Assembly (NCBI GenBank): GCA_051001455.1
Contig: JBPCNH010000004.1
Coordinates: 62,001-126,000 of the forward strand
Source: JBPCNH01 sp051001455
Lineage (GTDB): Bacteria > Actinomycetota > CADDZG01 > WHSQ01
Length of the DNA stretch: 64,000 nucleotides
Direction: 5' to 3'
Under the pieces are notes generated by a model, which worked only from the letters and a program-made list of their open reading frames with translations, had not been told where the DNA came from and searched no databases. Positions 1 to 9,263 of the stretch are shown piece by piece; the stretch's first letter is position 1; each line of letters starts with the position of its first letter. Position numbers and translations under genes: made by a program.

Positions 1-158
1 CGTGGAGAAACCCCCAGAAGACGCTGGTCGGGATCGAGCATGTCGAACAGCGGGTAAAGATCGTTCTCGTCCGCACCACGGCCATGGATAAGGACGAGGA
101 GTCCGGCCGGTTCGTCTGCCGCCGGTCTGGCCCGGTACTTGAGAAGGCCCACGCTCAT
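1..158 (-). CDS. Alpha/beta-hydrolase esterase (phospholipase/carboxylesterase family), partial
   Basis: Only the first 52 codons are in the window; the gene continues beyond position 1. Reading from the ATG at 158, the product contains LIHGRGADENDL near residue 24. This is the oxyanion-hole segment typical of the COG0400 phospholipase/carboxylesterase family of small cytoplasmic alpha/beta hydrolases. The catalytic Ser, Asp and His lie outside the window, so activity cannot be judged. Its ATG overlaps the stop of the upstream LCP gene in an ATGA arrangement, so the two are probably translationally coupled in one operon. Confidence 0.75.
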   Translation of the reverse strand, partial: MSVGLLKYRARPAADEPAGLLVLIHGRGADENDLYPLFDMLDPDQRLLGVSP

Positions 159-1633
159 GACAGCTCTCTCCTGCACTCGGTCGGCTGCGTGCCGGGTGGA
201 GGTAGCTCGATCTTCCGGATCTGAGTGATCTTGACGACCTCGAACTCGGCGCGGCCGACGATCACCTCGACATCGACGTCGTCGTCGGCTTTAGCAGATT
301 CCTGCACGGTCGCGTTCGGGATCGCAGCTGCGATCAGCTCGGCCTTGAGCTCACCATCCTCCACGTCCGGGTGATAACGGATGATCGTCTTCTTGAAATT
401 GAGGCGCTCCGCATTCACCGGCGTTACAAGTTCGATCGTTTCTCCTTCCATATTCGTCGCGTCGCGCAACTGCGCTGCAGCAGACGACGCTATCCCCTCT
501 TCACCCGTTCCATTCAGGACCTGCACGCGTATGGTCGACACATCGACGTCGGGGATCCCGTCCGCTTCAGCGGGTGACACGTTCTGCTCCAGCGCATCGA
601 ACATCACTTGGAGCGTGTCGAGGTCGGGGATCACGACGTTCCCCGCCTCGTTGTCCTCGAATCCGAGGCTAGGCGCCGTATACGCTTCGTAGCGCTCGGG
701 ATCGAAGGAGCGGAAGCGCCCTGCCACCTCGGCCAGACCGGCCAGGCTGAGGTTCGGATCCATCTCGAAGTTCTCTCCACCGATCCTGGCCAGCTCCCGC
801 AGTTTGCCCAGGTCGAGCAACGTGCCCACGTTGGTCAGCTTCGAGACCGCGGCCGATAGGAACTTCTGCTGGTTCTGGATCCGCTGGAAGTCGTCACCGA
901 TCGTCCTCGATCTAACGAACCTCAGGGCCCGTTCGCCATCGAACTCGACCACCGGGAGCTCATCCTCGGTAACCTCGATCCCGGTTGCCTCATCGAAGGG
1001 GATCGGCTCGGTCAAGCAGATCTTGACACCGCCGATCGCCTCAACTATGTCCTTGAAGCCTGCGATATTGACCTGGATGTAGTGATCGATCTCGACGTCG
1101 GTCAACCCTTCGACCGTGCTGATCAGGTCGTTGGGGCCATCCTCGAGCGCGGAATTGATCTTGGCGGGATCGTCTCCTGCTATCGGTACGTAGTAATCCC
1201 GGGGGAACTGGATCATCGTGATGCGATTGGGCTCGGGATCGATATGGGCCACGATCAATGTGTCGGCCCGCTGGCCGGTGATCGGTTCACCCGCCACCTC
1301 GTCGTCCGCCCCGAGCCGCTGCTGCTCCTCTTCCGTCAGGCCCTCGCGGGAGTCCGAGCCGACGAGCAACACGTTGAAGGGATCCATGGTCTCGGTCCGC
1401 GCCTCGGTTTCGATGCTCGGGTTCTGCAGATCCCCCTGGGTCTTGTAATAGAACCAGGTGCCGTAACCCACCAACGAACCCACGATTAGCACCACGATCA
1501 GCGTCACCCAGGCCCAGCGATGCCGGAAGAGCCATGGCTTACGACGGTCACGGGTGCGAACGCTGCGAACGACGCCGTCGAAACGGCCCATCGGGACGGG
1601 TTCTGCGGATCGCTTCTTGAACGGGTTCCTCAT
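155..1633 (-). CDS. LytR-CpsA-Psr (LCP) family protein with C-terminal LytR_C domain
   Basis: The 492-residue protein has a basic cytoplasmic N-terminus, one membrane helix at about residues 41-63, then an extracytoplasmic LCP domain (NVLLVGSDSREGL near 88, FPRDYYVPIAG near 140, RALRFVRSRT near 230 with its conserved arginines). A LytR_C domain begins near IRVQVLNGTGEEG at about 368. LCP enzymes transfer undecaprenyl-phosphate-linked glycopolymers onto peptidoglycan, or to arabinogalactan in some actinobacteria. Such a role fits the large surface-polymer locus later in this window, but the target polymer cannot be told from sequence. A CATAAT box lies 9 nt upstream of the ATG, so the mRNA may have almost no leader. 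Confidence 0.9.
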   Translation of the reverse strand: MRNPFKKRSAEPVPMGRFDGVVRSVRTRDRRKPWLFRHRWAWVTLIVVLIVGSLVGYGTWFYYKTQGDLQNPSIETEARTETMDPFNVLLVGSDSREGLTEEEQQRLGADDEVAGEPITGQRADTLIVAHIDPEPNRITMIQFPRDYYVPIAGDDPAKINSALEDGPNDLISTVEGLTDVEIDHYIQVNIAGFKDIVEAIGGVKICLTEPIPFDEATGIEVTEDELPVVEFDGERALRFVRSRTIGDDFQRIQNQQKFLSAAVSKLTNVGTLLDLGKLRELARIGGENFEMDPNLSLAGLAEVAGRFRSFDPERYEAYTAPSLGFEDNEAGNVVIPDLDTLQVMFDALEQNVSPAEADGIPDVDVSTIRVQVLNGTGEEGIASSAAAQLRDATNMEGETIELVTPVNAERLNFKKTIIRYHPDVEDGELKAELIAAAIPNATVQESAKADDDVDVEVIVGRAEFEVVKITQIRKIELPPPGTQPTECRRELS

Positions 1634-1654
1634 GTCGGTTCGATTATGGGGGCG

Positions 1655-2137
1655 TCACACGCCTATGAGGTCGGAGAAGAATCCACTCTCCGACGCGGCG
1701 ATGACCACGATGAGGATGATGAGCGCGATCAGGAACCATCTGAGACCCGAGCGCGCCGGAGCCGCCAGTACGGGATCATCTGACCTCCGATCCCTGACGT
1801 AGAACGGATCTTCGTCGGTCCGGGCAACGGCGCCTTCATCATCGTCCGAATCGTCACGGGCCTCGTTCTTCCCCACCGCGGCTGTTCCCGCGGTCAGGTC
1901 CACCGAAGCACCATCGAGAACGGCGGTGGCAGCTTCCCACTGATCGTCGGGCACGAGCAGGCTCACCGGCGCGTTCGGGTTCCCGCCGCCGTAGAGGTAG
2001 TCGCCATAACCCGACTTGTCCTTCTCGAACACCACCTTGATGCCGGCCTCTTCCAGGTGCCCGGCGATCAGACGCGCGTCGATGTCGTTCCCGGCGCGCT
2101 CGATGACGCGCCAGCCGGGAGGAGCCTCGTCCCGCAC
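1655..2137 (-). CDS. DUF2007-like putative signal-transducing protein with C-terminal membrane helix
   Basis: This is a 160-residue protein. Residues about 9-80 (WRVIERAGNDIDARLIAGHLE, then PVSLLVPDDQWEAA) resemble the small DUF2007 domain, a ferredoxin-like fold often annotated as a putative prokaryotic signal transducer. A polar linker follows, and a single hydrophobic helix (about 130-152) ends the protein, so it is probably a tail-anchored membrane protein. It starts with GTG three bases after the acyl-CoA dehydrogenase stop and sits in the same minus-strand run. Its biochemical role is unknown; the domain assignment is by resemblance only. Confidence 0.6.
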   Translation of the reverse strand: MRDEAPPGWRVIERAGNDIDARLIAGHLEEAGIKVVFEKDKSGYGDYLYGGGNPNAPVSLLVPDDQWEAATAVLDGASVDLTAGTAAVGKNEARDDSDDDEGAVARTDEDPFYVRDRRSDDPVLAAPARSGLRWFLIALIILIVVIAASESGFFSDLIGV

Positions 2138-2140
2138 GCT

Positions 2141-3301
2141 CTACTGCTTGCCGAGGATATGGCGGGCGATCACTACTCGCTGGATCTGGTTCGTACCCTC
2201 GTAGATCTGCGTGATCTTGGCATCCCGCATGAACCGCTCGACGGGGTACTCGCGGATGTAACCGTAACCACCAAGGGCTTGAACGCAATCGGTAGTTACC
2301 GACATCGCCACATCGGACGCGTAACACTTGGCTATCGCGGCCCAGTAAGAAACATCCGGGGCATCATCATCGATCGCAGCAGCAGCGCGATAAACGGCTA
2401 GACGAGCCGTCTCTATCTTCATCGCCATATCAGCGAACATGAACTGCATCCCCTGGAAGCCTGCGATGGGCTTTCCGAACTGTTCCCGCTCCTTCACGTA
2501 GCCCGCGGCGAAGTCAAACGCGCCTTGGGCGATCCCCAATGCCTGGGCGGCGACCGTCGGCCGGGAGAAATCGAGGGTGCGCATAGCCAGCCGGAAACCT
2601 TGGCCCACCTCACCGATCACGTTCTCAGCCGGGACCCTGACCTGATCGAGGATGACCTCGCGGGTCGGTGACCCGCGTATCCCCATCTTGTCTTCCTTGC
2701 GGCCGAGCTCGAAACCCGGCATGTCCTTCGACACCAGGAAAGCGGTGATGTTCTTGTTCTTGGGGCCATCCGGATCCGTCACCGCGAAGTACGTATAGAG
2801 ATCGGCTGCCCCGGCCCCCGTGATGAAACGTTTCGTTCCGGTGATCACCCAGTCGTCGCCGTCCTTGACGGCACGGCTGCGCATGGCTCCGGCATCGGAG
2901 CCGGAGGCAGGCTCGGTCAAGCAGTAGGACATGCGATGCGTTCCGTCGGTGATCCCGGTGCAGATCTTCGTCTTCATGTCGTCCGAGGCGCCGAGGAGCA
3001 CGGGTATCGCGCCCAGCTTGTTGACCGCAGGGATCAGCGCTACTCCGGCCTGGACCTTGGATATCTCCTCGACCAGGATGCATATCTCGACCGCTCCGCC
3101 GCCGGCTCCCCCGTACTCTTCGGGATAAGAGACACCGGCGAAACCGTTGCCGACGAAAAGCTCATCGATGTCCCATGGGTACTCGTCCTGCTCGTCGATC
3201 TCGGCGGCTCGCGGGGCCAGCTTGTCCTGACAGATCTCCCGGACCGAACGCCGAAACATGTCTTGTTCCTCGGTGAAGGTAAAGCTCAGTCCATCGCTCA
3301 T
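2141..3301 (-). CDS. Acyl-CoA dehydrogenase
   Basis: The 386-residue protein has the usual three-part acyl-CoA dehydrogenase layout: helical N-domain, central beta domain with YCLTEPASGSDAGAM (FAD/substrate segment, about 125-140), and C-terminal helical domain. It ends with QIYEGTNQIQRVVIARHI, where the Glu of YEGT is the expected catalytic base. It should oxidise an acyl-CoA to the 2-enoyl-CoA with electrons passed to ETF. Chain length and branching preference cannot be read with confidence. The start ATG overlaps the stop of the upstream metallophosphoesterase (ATGA), giving an operon of phosphoesterase, dehydrogenase and DUF2007 protein. Confidence 0.93.
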   Translation of the reverse strand: MSDGLSFTFTEEQDMFRRSVREICQDKLAPRAAEIDEQDEYPWDIDELFVGNGFAGVSYPEEYGGAGGGAVEICILVEEISKVQAGVALIPAVNKLGAIPVLLGASDDMKTKICTGITDGTHRMSYCLTEPASGSDAGAMRSRAVKDGDDWVITGTKRFITGAGAADLYTYFAVTDPDGPKNKNITAFLVSKDMPGFELGRKEDKMGIRGSPTREVILDQVRVPAENVIGEVGQGFRLAMRTLDFSRPTVAAQALGIAQGAFDFAAGYVKEREQFGKPIAGFQGMQFMFADMAMKIETARLAVYRAAAAIDDDAPDVSYWAAIAKCYASDVAMSVTTDCVQALGGYGYIREYPVERFMRDAKITQIYEGTNQIQRVVIARHILGKQ

Positions 3302-4119
3302 GGCTCGATGGTACTGCCCTCGTCGCGCTGCGTTCCGTCGAGGCGATAGACGAAACCGGGACCTCCAAGGTACATCCCGCCGTCACAGTTGATACAGCGG
3401 CCTCCCGAGTACACCAGCGGCCGGGTCACCGACGACGGATCCACCCGGGCGGCGGCAGGGATGGGCGTGTGACCGTGCACCACTCGCGCCGCTCCGAAAT
3501 GGGCCAGGAGCGAGCTCAAGGCGGCGGCCCCTTCCCGACGAGCGTCGTCCAGTTCGAAGCGGCCGAACAACCGCACGGTGAAATCCCACCACTCCCCCAC
3601 CGACCCCGCCTGGAGAAGTCCGGCGAAGCGCTCGTTGACGACATCGACCGATGCACCAAGGTCCTTATAGAAGGACGCGTCGCAATGGACCAGAAGCGCG
3701 TCCCCTTCCATGCCCACGAGAGGCAACGACGCCATCCACGCGGCCTGCTCGTCGCTGAGATCGCGTACCTCTTCGGCGCGCCCGCCGTTCATCAACCACG
3801 TATCCAGTAGCTCCGAAGCGCCCGGACCCGGAGCGAACCGTCTAACGCCCAAGAACAACAGGTCGTGGTTCCCGGCGAGACACTGAACCCGGCCCCCTGC
3901 CAGGCGCGCTTCGGCCTGCAGGCGCATCACGAGGTCTATCGCCTCGAGCCCCTGGTCCCCTCGGTCGACGAGGTCGCCCAGGAACCACAACGCCGCGGGC
4001 CCGGCGCTCCATAGGCCGGCGCTATCCAGGATGCCGGCACGCTTCAAGGCATCAACAGCAGTATCCGTTTGTCCGTGGATGTCGCCGATCACGAAGACGG
4101 GCGGCGGTTCTGGAACCAT
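3298..4119 (-). CDS. Calcineurin-like metallophosphoesterase (Ser/Thr protein phosphatase-like)
   Basis: The protein is 273 residues from the ATG at 4119. A TTG at 4146 would add nine residues, but the ATG begins right before the conserved core. All di-metal motifs are present: GDIHGQ near the N-terminus, FLGDLVDRGDQG, LAGNHDLLFLG and VVHGHTPIP near the C-terminus. This order is that of PPP-type phosphatases and ApaH-like enzymes. The substrate is unknown; a protein phosphatase or diadenosine-polyphosphate hydrolase role is possible. It is transcribed divergently from the crotonyl-CoA carboxylase/reductase gene and is coupled to the following acyl-CoA dehydrogenase by a 4-bp overlap. Confidence 0.88.
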   Translation of the reverse strand: MVPEPPPVFVIGDIHGQTDTAVDALKRAGILDSAGLWSAGPAALWFLGDLVDRGDQGLEAIDLVMRLQAEARLAGGRVQCLAGNHDLLFLGVRRFAPGPGASELLDTWLMNGGRAEEVRDLSDEQAAWMASLPLVGMEGDALLVHCDASFYKDLGASVDVVNERFAGLLQAGSVGEWWDFTVRLFGRFELDDARREGAAALSSLLAHFGAARVVHGHTPIPAAARVDPSSVTRPLVYSGGRCINCDGGMYLGGPGFVYRLDGTQRDEGSTIEP

Positions 4120-4195
4120 TTCGCCTTTCGTTAGTCTGCCCCCCAAGGCTTTTCAACCGCCGACAGTCAACCACGCCGACCAGGGAGGACCCCCA

Positions 4196-5539
4196 GTGGC
4201 CGGAACGATCGACCAGATCCGCGACGCGATCATGCAGGGCGCGGGTGAAGACATCGCCCATATCGAGCTTCCCGAGCACATGCGGGCGGCCTTCGTCCGC
4301 AAGGAAGACACCGAGATGTTCGCAGGCATCGACTCCGAGGATAAGGATCCCCGTAAGTCTCTTCAGGTGGGAGAGGTACCGATCCCGCCCCTAGGACCCA
4401 ACGAGGTCTTGGTCGGGGTCATGGCGTCGGCGATCAACTTCAACACGGTGTGGACCTCGATCTTCGAGCCCCTGTCGACCTTCCTCTTCCTCGAGCGATT
4501 CGCGAGAGAAGGCGAGATGGGCGCTCGACACGACCTCGATCATCACATCGTCGGCTCGGATGCATCCGGGGTGGTTCTCCGCACCGGCCCGGGCGTCACT
4601 AAGTGGAAGCCGGGGGACGAGGTCACGGTGCACTGTAACTACGTCGATCTCGAGGGGCCGGAGGGTCACGACGACTCGATGATCGATCCCAGCCAGCGCA
4701 TCTGGGGTTTCGAAACCAACTTCGGAGGGATGGCGGAGATCGCCATGGTGAAGGCCAACCAGCTGATGCCGAAGCCCAGACACCTTTCTTGGGAAGAAGC
4801 AGCTTGTCTCGGCCTCGTGTCGTCGACCTCGTACCGCATGCTGGTCTCGCCCAACGGGGCCGGTATGAAGCAAGGAGACGTCGTCCTGATCTGGGGAGGC
4901 ACCGGGGGCCTCGGGGGCTTCGCCTGCCAATACGTCCTGAACGGCGGCGGCATCCCCGTCGCCGTGGTGTCGTCTCCCGAGAAGGTAGAGCTGCTGCATC
5001 GAGCAGGTGTGGAGCACGTCATCGACCGCACCGCCGAGGGCTACAGCTTCTGGGACGGCGACACCATCAACGCCTCCGAGCAGCGACGTTTCGGGAAGAG
5101 GATCAGAGAGCTGGTCGGCGAGGACCCGGACATCGTGTTCGAGCATCCAGGACGCCAGACGTTCGCAACCTCGGTCTTCGTCGTGAAGAAAGGCGGACTC
5201 GTCGTCACCTGCGCGTCGACTTCCGGCTACAACCACACCTACGACAACCGTTACCTGTGGATGAACCTGAAGTCGATCATCGGCTCGCACTTCGCCAACT
5301 ACAAAGAAGCGTGGGCCGCCAACCGGCTCGCATACATGGGGAAGATCCACCCGATCTTGTCCAAGACATACGCACTCGAGGACTCCGCCGAAGCGGCCTA
5401 CCAGGTGCACCACAATCTCCACAAAGGAAAGCTCGGGGTCCGCGTGCTCGCTCCGGAAGAAGGCCTCGGAATCACCGACCCGGAGTTGCGAGAGAAGCAC
5501 AAGGACCAGATCGAACACTTCCGATCTTTCGACGAGTAG
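4196..5539 (+). CDS. ccr: Crotonyl-CoA carboxylase/reductase
   Basis: This 447-residue medium-chain dehydrogenase/reductase catalyses reductive carboxylation of crotonyl-CoA to ethylmalonyl-CoA with NADPH and CO2, the key step of the ethylmalonyl-CoA pathway. The start is GTG at 4196, seven bases after the Shine-Dalgarno sequence GGGAGGA; an upstream in-frame ATG at 4031 would read through the divergent gene. With this start, the CO2-positioning residues known from the Kitasatospora enzyme are found at nearly the same numbers: Asn81 (INFN), Phe172-Glu173 (WGFET) and His365 (GSHF). The nucleotide-binding loop GGTGGLGG is at about 234-241. The intact CO2 pocket favours a true carboxylase over a simple reductase. 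Confidence 0.95.
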   Translation: MAGTIDQIRDAIMQGAGEDIAHIELPEHMRAAFVRKEDTEMFAGIDSEDKDPRKSLQVGEVPIPPLGPNEVLVGVMASAINFNTVWTSIFEPLSTFLFLERFAREGEMGARHDLDHHIVGSDASGVVLRTGPGVTKWKPGDEVTVHCNYVDLEGPEGHDDSMIDPSQRIWGFETNFGGMAEIAMVKANQLMPKPRHLSWEEAACLGLVSSTSYRMLVSPNGAGMKQGDVVLIWGGTGGLGGFACQYVLNGGGIPVAVVSSPEKVELLHRAGVEHVIDRTAEGYSFWDGDTINASEQRRFGKRIRELVGEDPDIVFEHPGRQTFATSVFVVKKGGLVVTCASTSGYNHTYDNRYLWMNLKSIIGSHFANYKEAWAANRLAYMGKIHPILSKTYALEDSAEAAYQVHHNLHKGKLGVRVLAPEEGLGITDPELREKHKDQIEHFRSFDE

Positions 5540-5635
5540 CCGTACGGGTCCGGCGGCCCATCCAACCCGCGCCCGGAACCAGGTCCCGCCGGGGGCCTTC
5601 GACCGAGCAGCAGCGCAGGATGCGAGAATGGGGAT

Positions 5636-7048
5636 ATGGCCGATAGCGGGGATTTCCGCATAGATAAAGACAGCCTCGGCGAGGTCCGGGTGCCGTCCGA
5701 CAGACTATGGGGGGCGCAGACCCAGCGCTCCATCGAGAACTTCCCCATCGGGCGCGACCGCTTCGTGTGGGGCCGCCCGGTGATCCGAGCTCTCGGGCTC
5801 TTGAAGAAGGCCGCGGCCCTCGCCAATGGCGAGCTCGGCCAGCTTCCCCGGGACAAGGTTGATCTGATCGTGCAGGCGGCCGACGACGTGATCGAAGGCA
5901 AGCTCGACGACGAGTTCCCTCTCGTGGTCTGGCAAACCGGTTCCGGGACGCAGTCGAACATGAACGCCAACGAGGTCATCGGGAACCGAGCGATCCAGCT
6001 TGCCGGCGGCCAGATCGGCAGCAAGACGCCCGTCCATCCGAACGACGATGTCAACAAAGGCCAATCATCCAACGACACCTTCCCGACCGCGATGCACATC
6101 GCGGTCGTCGAACAAGTGACGGACGTACTTCTTCCGGCAACGAAGGTGCTGCGCGACACACTGGCAGAGAAAGCCGCAGCCCACGACGGGGTCGTGATGG
6201 TAGGGCGCACCCATCTTCAGGACGCGACGCCCGTTCGGCTCGGGCAGGTCATCGGTGGATGGGTGACCCAGATCGACCAGGCCGTAGCCGGCATCGAACG
6301 CGCCGTCCCCGGTGTCTCTGAGTTGGCCATCGGTGGCACCGCGGTGGGGACGGGCCTGAACTCACATGCCCGGTTCGGTGACAAGGTCGCCGAGTATCTG
6401 ACGCGGGACTCGGGCAAGACATTCACGGCGGCGGAAGACAAGTTCGCCGCCCTGTCCGCGCACGACGCCATGGTGAACATGAGCGCTGCGATCCGCACGC
6501 TGGCTGTAGCACTTCACAAGATCGCGAACGACGTGCGGTACTACGCGATGGGGCCTCGGGCCGGGATCGCCGAGATCCGCATCCCCGAGAACGAACCGGG
6601 CTCATCCATCATGCCGGGAAAGATCAATCCCACACAGTCCGAGGCGATGACGATGGTCTGTGCGCAAGTGATCGGGAACGATGCGACCGTTGCGTTCGCG
6701 GGGACCCAGGGGCACTTCCAGCTCAACGTCTACAAGCCGGTCATGCTCCACAACGTGCTCGAGTCGGCATCCTTGCTGGCCGACGCGATGCATGCCTTCA
6801 ACGATCATTGCGCGGTAGGCATCGAGCCGAACCAGAAGGTGATCGACGAGCATCTTGCGAACTCATTGATGCTCGTGACCGCACTCAACCCGCACATCGG
6901 CTACGAGAAGTCCGCAGAGATCGCGCTGAAGGCTTACCGAGAAGAGAAGAGCCTCAAGGAATCCGCGGTCGAGCTCGGTTACCTCACCGCCGAGCAGTTC
7001 GACGAATGGGTCGACGCCGAGGCGATGACCCACCCTCTACCGGAGTAA
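5636..7048 (+). CDS. fumC: Class II fumarate hydratase
   Basis: The 470-residue protein is full length for the class II fumarase family. It shows WQTGSGTQSNMNANEV, KGQSSNDTFPTAMH and the signature GSSIMPGKINPTQSE, which carries the mobile active-site loop. It interconverts fumarate and L-malate in the cytoplasm as an iron-free tetramer. It lies 96 bp after the crotonyl-CoA carboxylase/reductase gene on the same strand. The ATG is preceded by GAGAAT and six bases, a weak version of the TAnnnT box seen at other starts here, and there is no clear Shine-Dalgarno sequence. Malate formation would link the ethylmalonyl-CoA route to the citric acid cycle. Confidence 0.97.
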   Translation: MADSGDFRIDKDSLGEVRVPSDRLWGAQTQRSIENFPIGRDRFVWGRPVIRALGLLKKAAALANGELGQLPRDKVDLIVQAADDVIEGKLDDEFPLVVWQTGSGTQSNMNANEVIGNRAIQLAGGQIGSKTPVHPNDDVNKGQSSNDTFPTAMHIAVVEQVTDVLLPATKVLRDTLAEKAAAHDGVVMVGRTHLQDATPVRLGQVIGGWVTQIDQAVAGIERAVPGVSELAIGGTAVGTGLNSHARFGDKVAEYLTRDSGKTFTAAEDKFAALSAHDAMVNMSAAIRTLAVALHKIANDVRYYAMGPRAGIAEIRIPENEPGSSIMPGKINPTQSEAMTMVCAQVIGNDATVAFAGTQGHFQLNVYKPVMLHNVLESASLLADAMHAFNDHCAVGIEPNQKVIDEHLANSLMLVTALNPHIGYEKSAEIALKAYREEKSLKESAVELGYLTAEQFDEWVDAEAMTHPLPE

Positions 7049-7055
7049 CCCTGCT

Positions 7056-7898
7056 TTAGCCGCCGGCAGGATCGAGCGGGAGACACCTGGTGGTGCCCGG
7101 CTCACTGGCGCAGACAACCTCCACCTGTGATCCGCCATCCGTGAGCGCCACACCGGTCACGGCGACGTTGTCGGTCTTCGAGGTCTCGAGGATCAGTTCT
7201 TCAGGGTCGGTCGTGACCACCAGTGCGTAGATTCCGTCCGGCACTCCGGCGAGCAGGATCTGCTGACCGGTCGTTCCGTTCGAGTAGACGTCGCGCCAGC
7301 CGGCAGAGATCCCTTGGAATCCCGTCCCTGCGGAACAGGACATATAGAGCGGATACCCGAAGCCGAGTATGGAAGGCGAGGACGGCGTGCCGTGGTCGTC
7401 GGGCTCGATGTCCATCAGGCAGAACGAGACCTTGTTGCCTCCTGCGATGAGACCCGCGGGCTTGAAGTTGGGGCGGCCGTTCTTGCGCAGATTACGGAGC
7501 TCGTACAGGGCAAAGTCCTCGAAGTGATGGTGGCCGTGCTCGGGATGCCACACGAAGTTCCCGACATCGGCGCGTTGACTGCAGACGCGAGGAGCGGCCC
7601 AACCGACACATTGCTGCGCCGTGGCCTTCTGACCGAGAGGATCCGTGGATCGGCCGAACAGATCGAAATGGAACTCCCCCCGGTTGGCCACCGCAGTGGC
7701 GAAGCGGAGAGCACCGGCCGGAGGGCCGCCGAATTCACCGTCCGGCGCGCCGATGGCCACCTCCATCGGAGGCAAGGGAACGAGGTTCGGGAGCTGTTGA
7801 GCCTGCGCGGATGCGCTCGAGCCGCTCAGGGGGAGAACGAGCGAGAGAAGGGCTACAGCCAGGAGCGCACGCCGCATACCTGCCCTATTCGCCACCAC
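7056..7898 (-). CDS. Secreted lysyl oxidase-like copper amine oxidase
   Basis: The protein has 280 residues from GTG 7898, or 273 from ATG 7877, which places the signal peptide (MRRALLAVALLSLVLPL) at the very N-terminus. The mature part resembles the lysyl oxidase catalytic domain. It has a His-rich copper site WHPEHGHHHFEDFALYEL at about 115-132. NKVSFCLMD supplies the lysine and GWRDVYS the tyrosine that would form the LTQ cofactor, and a DGIYALVVTTDP segment near the end matches the family. Bacterial members are secreted and their substrates are poorly known; oxidation of surface protein lysines or small amines is possible. It is convergent with fumC. Confidence 0.75.
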   Translation of the reverse strand: MVANRAGMRRALLAVALLSLVLPLSGSSASAQAQQLPNLVPLPPMEVAIGAPDGEFGGPPAGALRFATAVANRGEFHFDLFGRSTDPLGQKATAQQCVGWAAPRVCSQRADVGNFVWHPEHGHHHFEDFALYELRNLRKNGRPNFKPAGLIAGGNKVSFCLMDIEPDDHGTPSSPSILGFGYPLYMSCSAGTGFQGISAGWRDVYSNGTTGQQILLAGVPDGIYALVVTTDPEELILETSKTDNVAVTGVALTDGGSQVEVVCASEPGTTRCLPLDPAGG

Positions 7899-7921
7899 CG
7901 GCGGTATCCCCTTGATTCTGG

Positions 7922-9118
7922 CTAGGCAGGGACCCTCAGGATCAGAGCGTCACCCTGGCCGCCGCCGCCGCACAGTGCGGCAACGCCTACGCCCCCGCCG
8001 CGCCTCTTGAGCTCGTGCAGGAGTGTGACCGTCAGCCTCGCACCGGTGCAACCGATCGGATGCCCCAGGGCGACCGCGCCGCCGTTCACGTTCACCTTTT
8101 CGTGAGCCGAATCGTCACCGTTGAACAACATGCGGGTGGAATGAAGGGCTACGGCGGCGAAGGCTTCGTTGATCTCGACGAGGTCGAGGTCGTTCGCCGA
8201 CATGCCGGCCTTCTTCAACGCCGCCTGTACCGCGAGAGCCGGGACGGTGTGCAAGTACGGCGGCTTGTCGGCAGACATCCCGTGAGCCACGATCTCGGCC
8301 ATCGGCGTCAGCCCGAGCTCCTCGGCTCGCTCCCGGCTCATGACCACGACCGCGGCACCACCGTTGGAGATCTGTGAGGCGTTGCCGGCAGTGATCGTCC
8401 CCTCTTTGTTGAAAGCCGTACGCAACTTCGCCAGCGATTCCGCAGTCGTCTCGGGGCGAACGCCTTCGTCGGTATCGAAGACGACCGGGTCCCCCTTGCG
8501 TTGTGGAACCTCGAAAGGAGCGATCTCGTCCTTGAAACGACCGGTCGAGATGGCTTCGGCGGCGCGCTGGTGGGATCGGAGCGCCCATGCGTCTTGATCT
8601 TCGCGACTGATCTTGAACTCGGTGTTCACGTTCTCCGACTGTGCTCCCATGTGCTGATCGGTGAATGCGTCCCACAGCCCGTCGTAGATCATGGAGTCGA
8701 CGAGTTTCCCGTCGCCCATCCGGTAGCCCGTACGCGCCTTGGGAAGCAAATAAGGAGCTTGGTCCATCGACTCCATCCCGCCTGCAACCACCACCGACGC
8801 TTCACCGGCCCGGATCATCTGATCGGCGATCGCGATCGCATTCAAGCCCGAGAGACAGACCTTGTTGATCGTTATGGCCGGCACGGTGTCCGGGATACCG
8901 GCTTTGATGGCAGCCTGACGTGCGGTGATCTGTCCGGCCCCCGCCTGAAGAACCTGCCCCATCACCACGTAGTCGACCTGCTCGCCCTTCACGCCGGCAC
9001 GCTCGAGCGCGGCTTCGATAGCGCGACCGCCGAGGTCTACCGCGGGGACGTTGGCAACGGCTCCTCCGAACTTGCCGATCGCAGTCCGGGCAGCTCCGAT
9101 GATGACCGTAGAAGGCAT
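7922..9118 (-). CDS. Acetyl-CoA acetyltransferase (thiolase II)
   Basis: This 398-residue thiolase has the acylated cysteine in NKVCLSGLNAIAIADQMI (about residue 89), the catalytic His in GHPIGCTGAR and the second cysteine in AALCGGGGQGDA near the C-terminus. It probably condenses two acetyl-CoA into acetoacetyl-CoA, or runs the reverse reaction in beta-oxidation. The start ATG at 9118 has a strong Shine-Dalgarno sequence, AAAGGAG, eight bases upstream, in contrast to the leaderless neighbours. It is divergent from the epimerase gene. Acetoacetyl-CoA synthesis would feed the crotonyl-CoA carboxylase/reductase pathway encoded nearby. Confidence 0.94.
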   Translation of the reverse strand: MPSTVIIGAARTAIGKFGGAVANVPAVDLGGRAIEAALERAGVKGEQVDYVVMGQVLQAGAGQITARQAAIKAGIPDTVPAITINKVCLSGLNAIAIADQMIRAGEASVVVAGGMESMDQAPYLLPKARTGYRMGDGKLVDSMIYDGLWDAFTDQHMGAQSENVNTEFKISREDQDAWALRSHQRAAEAISTGRFKDEIAPFEVPQRKGDPVVFDTDEGVRPETTAESLAKLRTAFNKEGTITAGNASQISNGGAAVVVMSRERAEELGLTPMAEIVAHGMSADKPPYLHTVPALAVQAALKKAGMSANDLDLVEINEAFAAVALHSTRMLFNGDDSAHEKVNVNGGAVALGHPIGCTGARLTVTLLHELKRRGGGVGVAALCGGGGQGDALILRVPA

Positions 9119-9251
9119 GTGAGAGCACTCCTTTCGCAGGGGAGGGTGCGTTCATCTGATGCAACCCATCATAGGAGAGCCATAATCCCTCCCCGCCAGC
9201 GGCGTCAGGGCAACCTGAAGCCCGAGAACCAGGACCACGTTCGGCCGACCG

Positions 9252-9257
9252 TAGGAT
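9252..9257 (+). promoter_or_regulatory. Leaderless -10 box (TAGGAT) of the epimerase gene
   Basis: TAGGAT ends six bases before the ATG at 9264, so the transcript is expected to begin at or within a base of the start codon. No Shine-Dalgarno sequence and no recognisable -35 are present. Confidence 0.6.
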
Positions 9258-9263
9258 TGCCGG

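Noticed and set aside
4391..5518. 375-codon minus-strand frame opposite the crotonyl-CoA carboxylase/reductase gene
   Set aside because: The plus-strand product keeps all catalytic residues; the antisense product resembles nothing.
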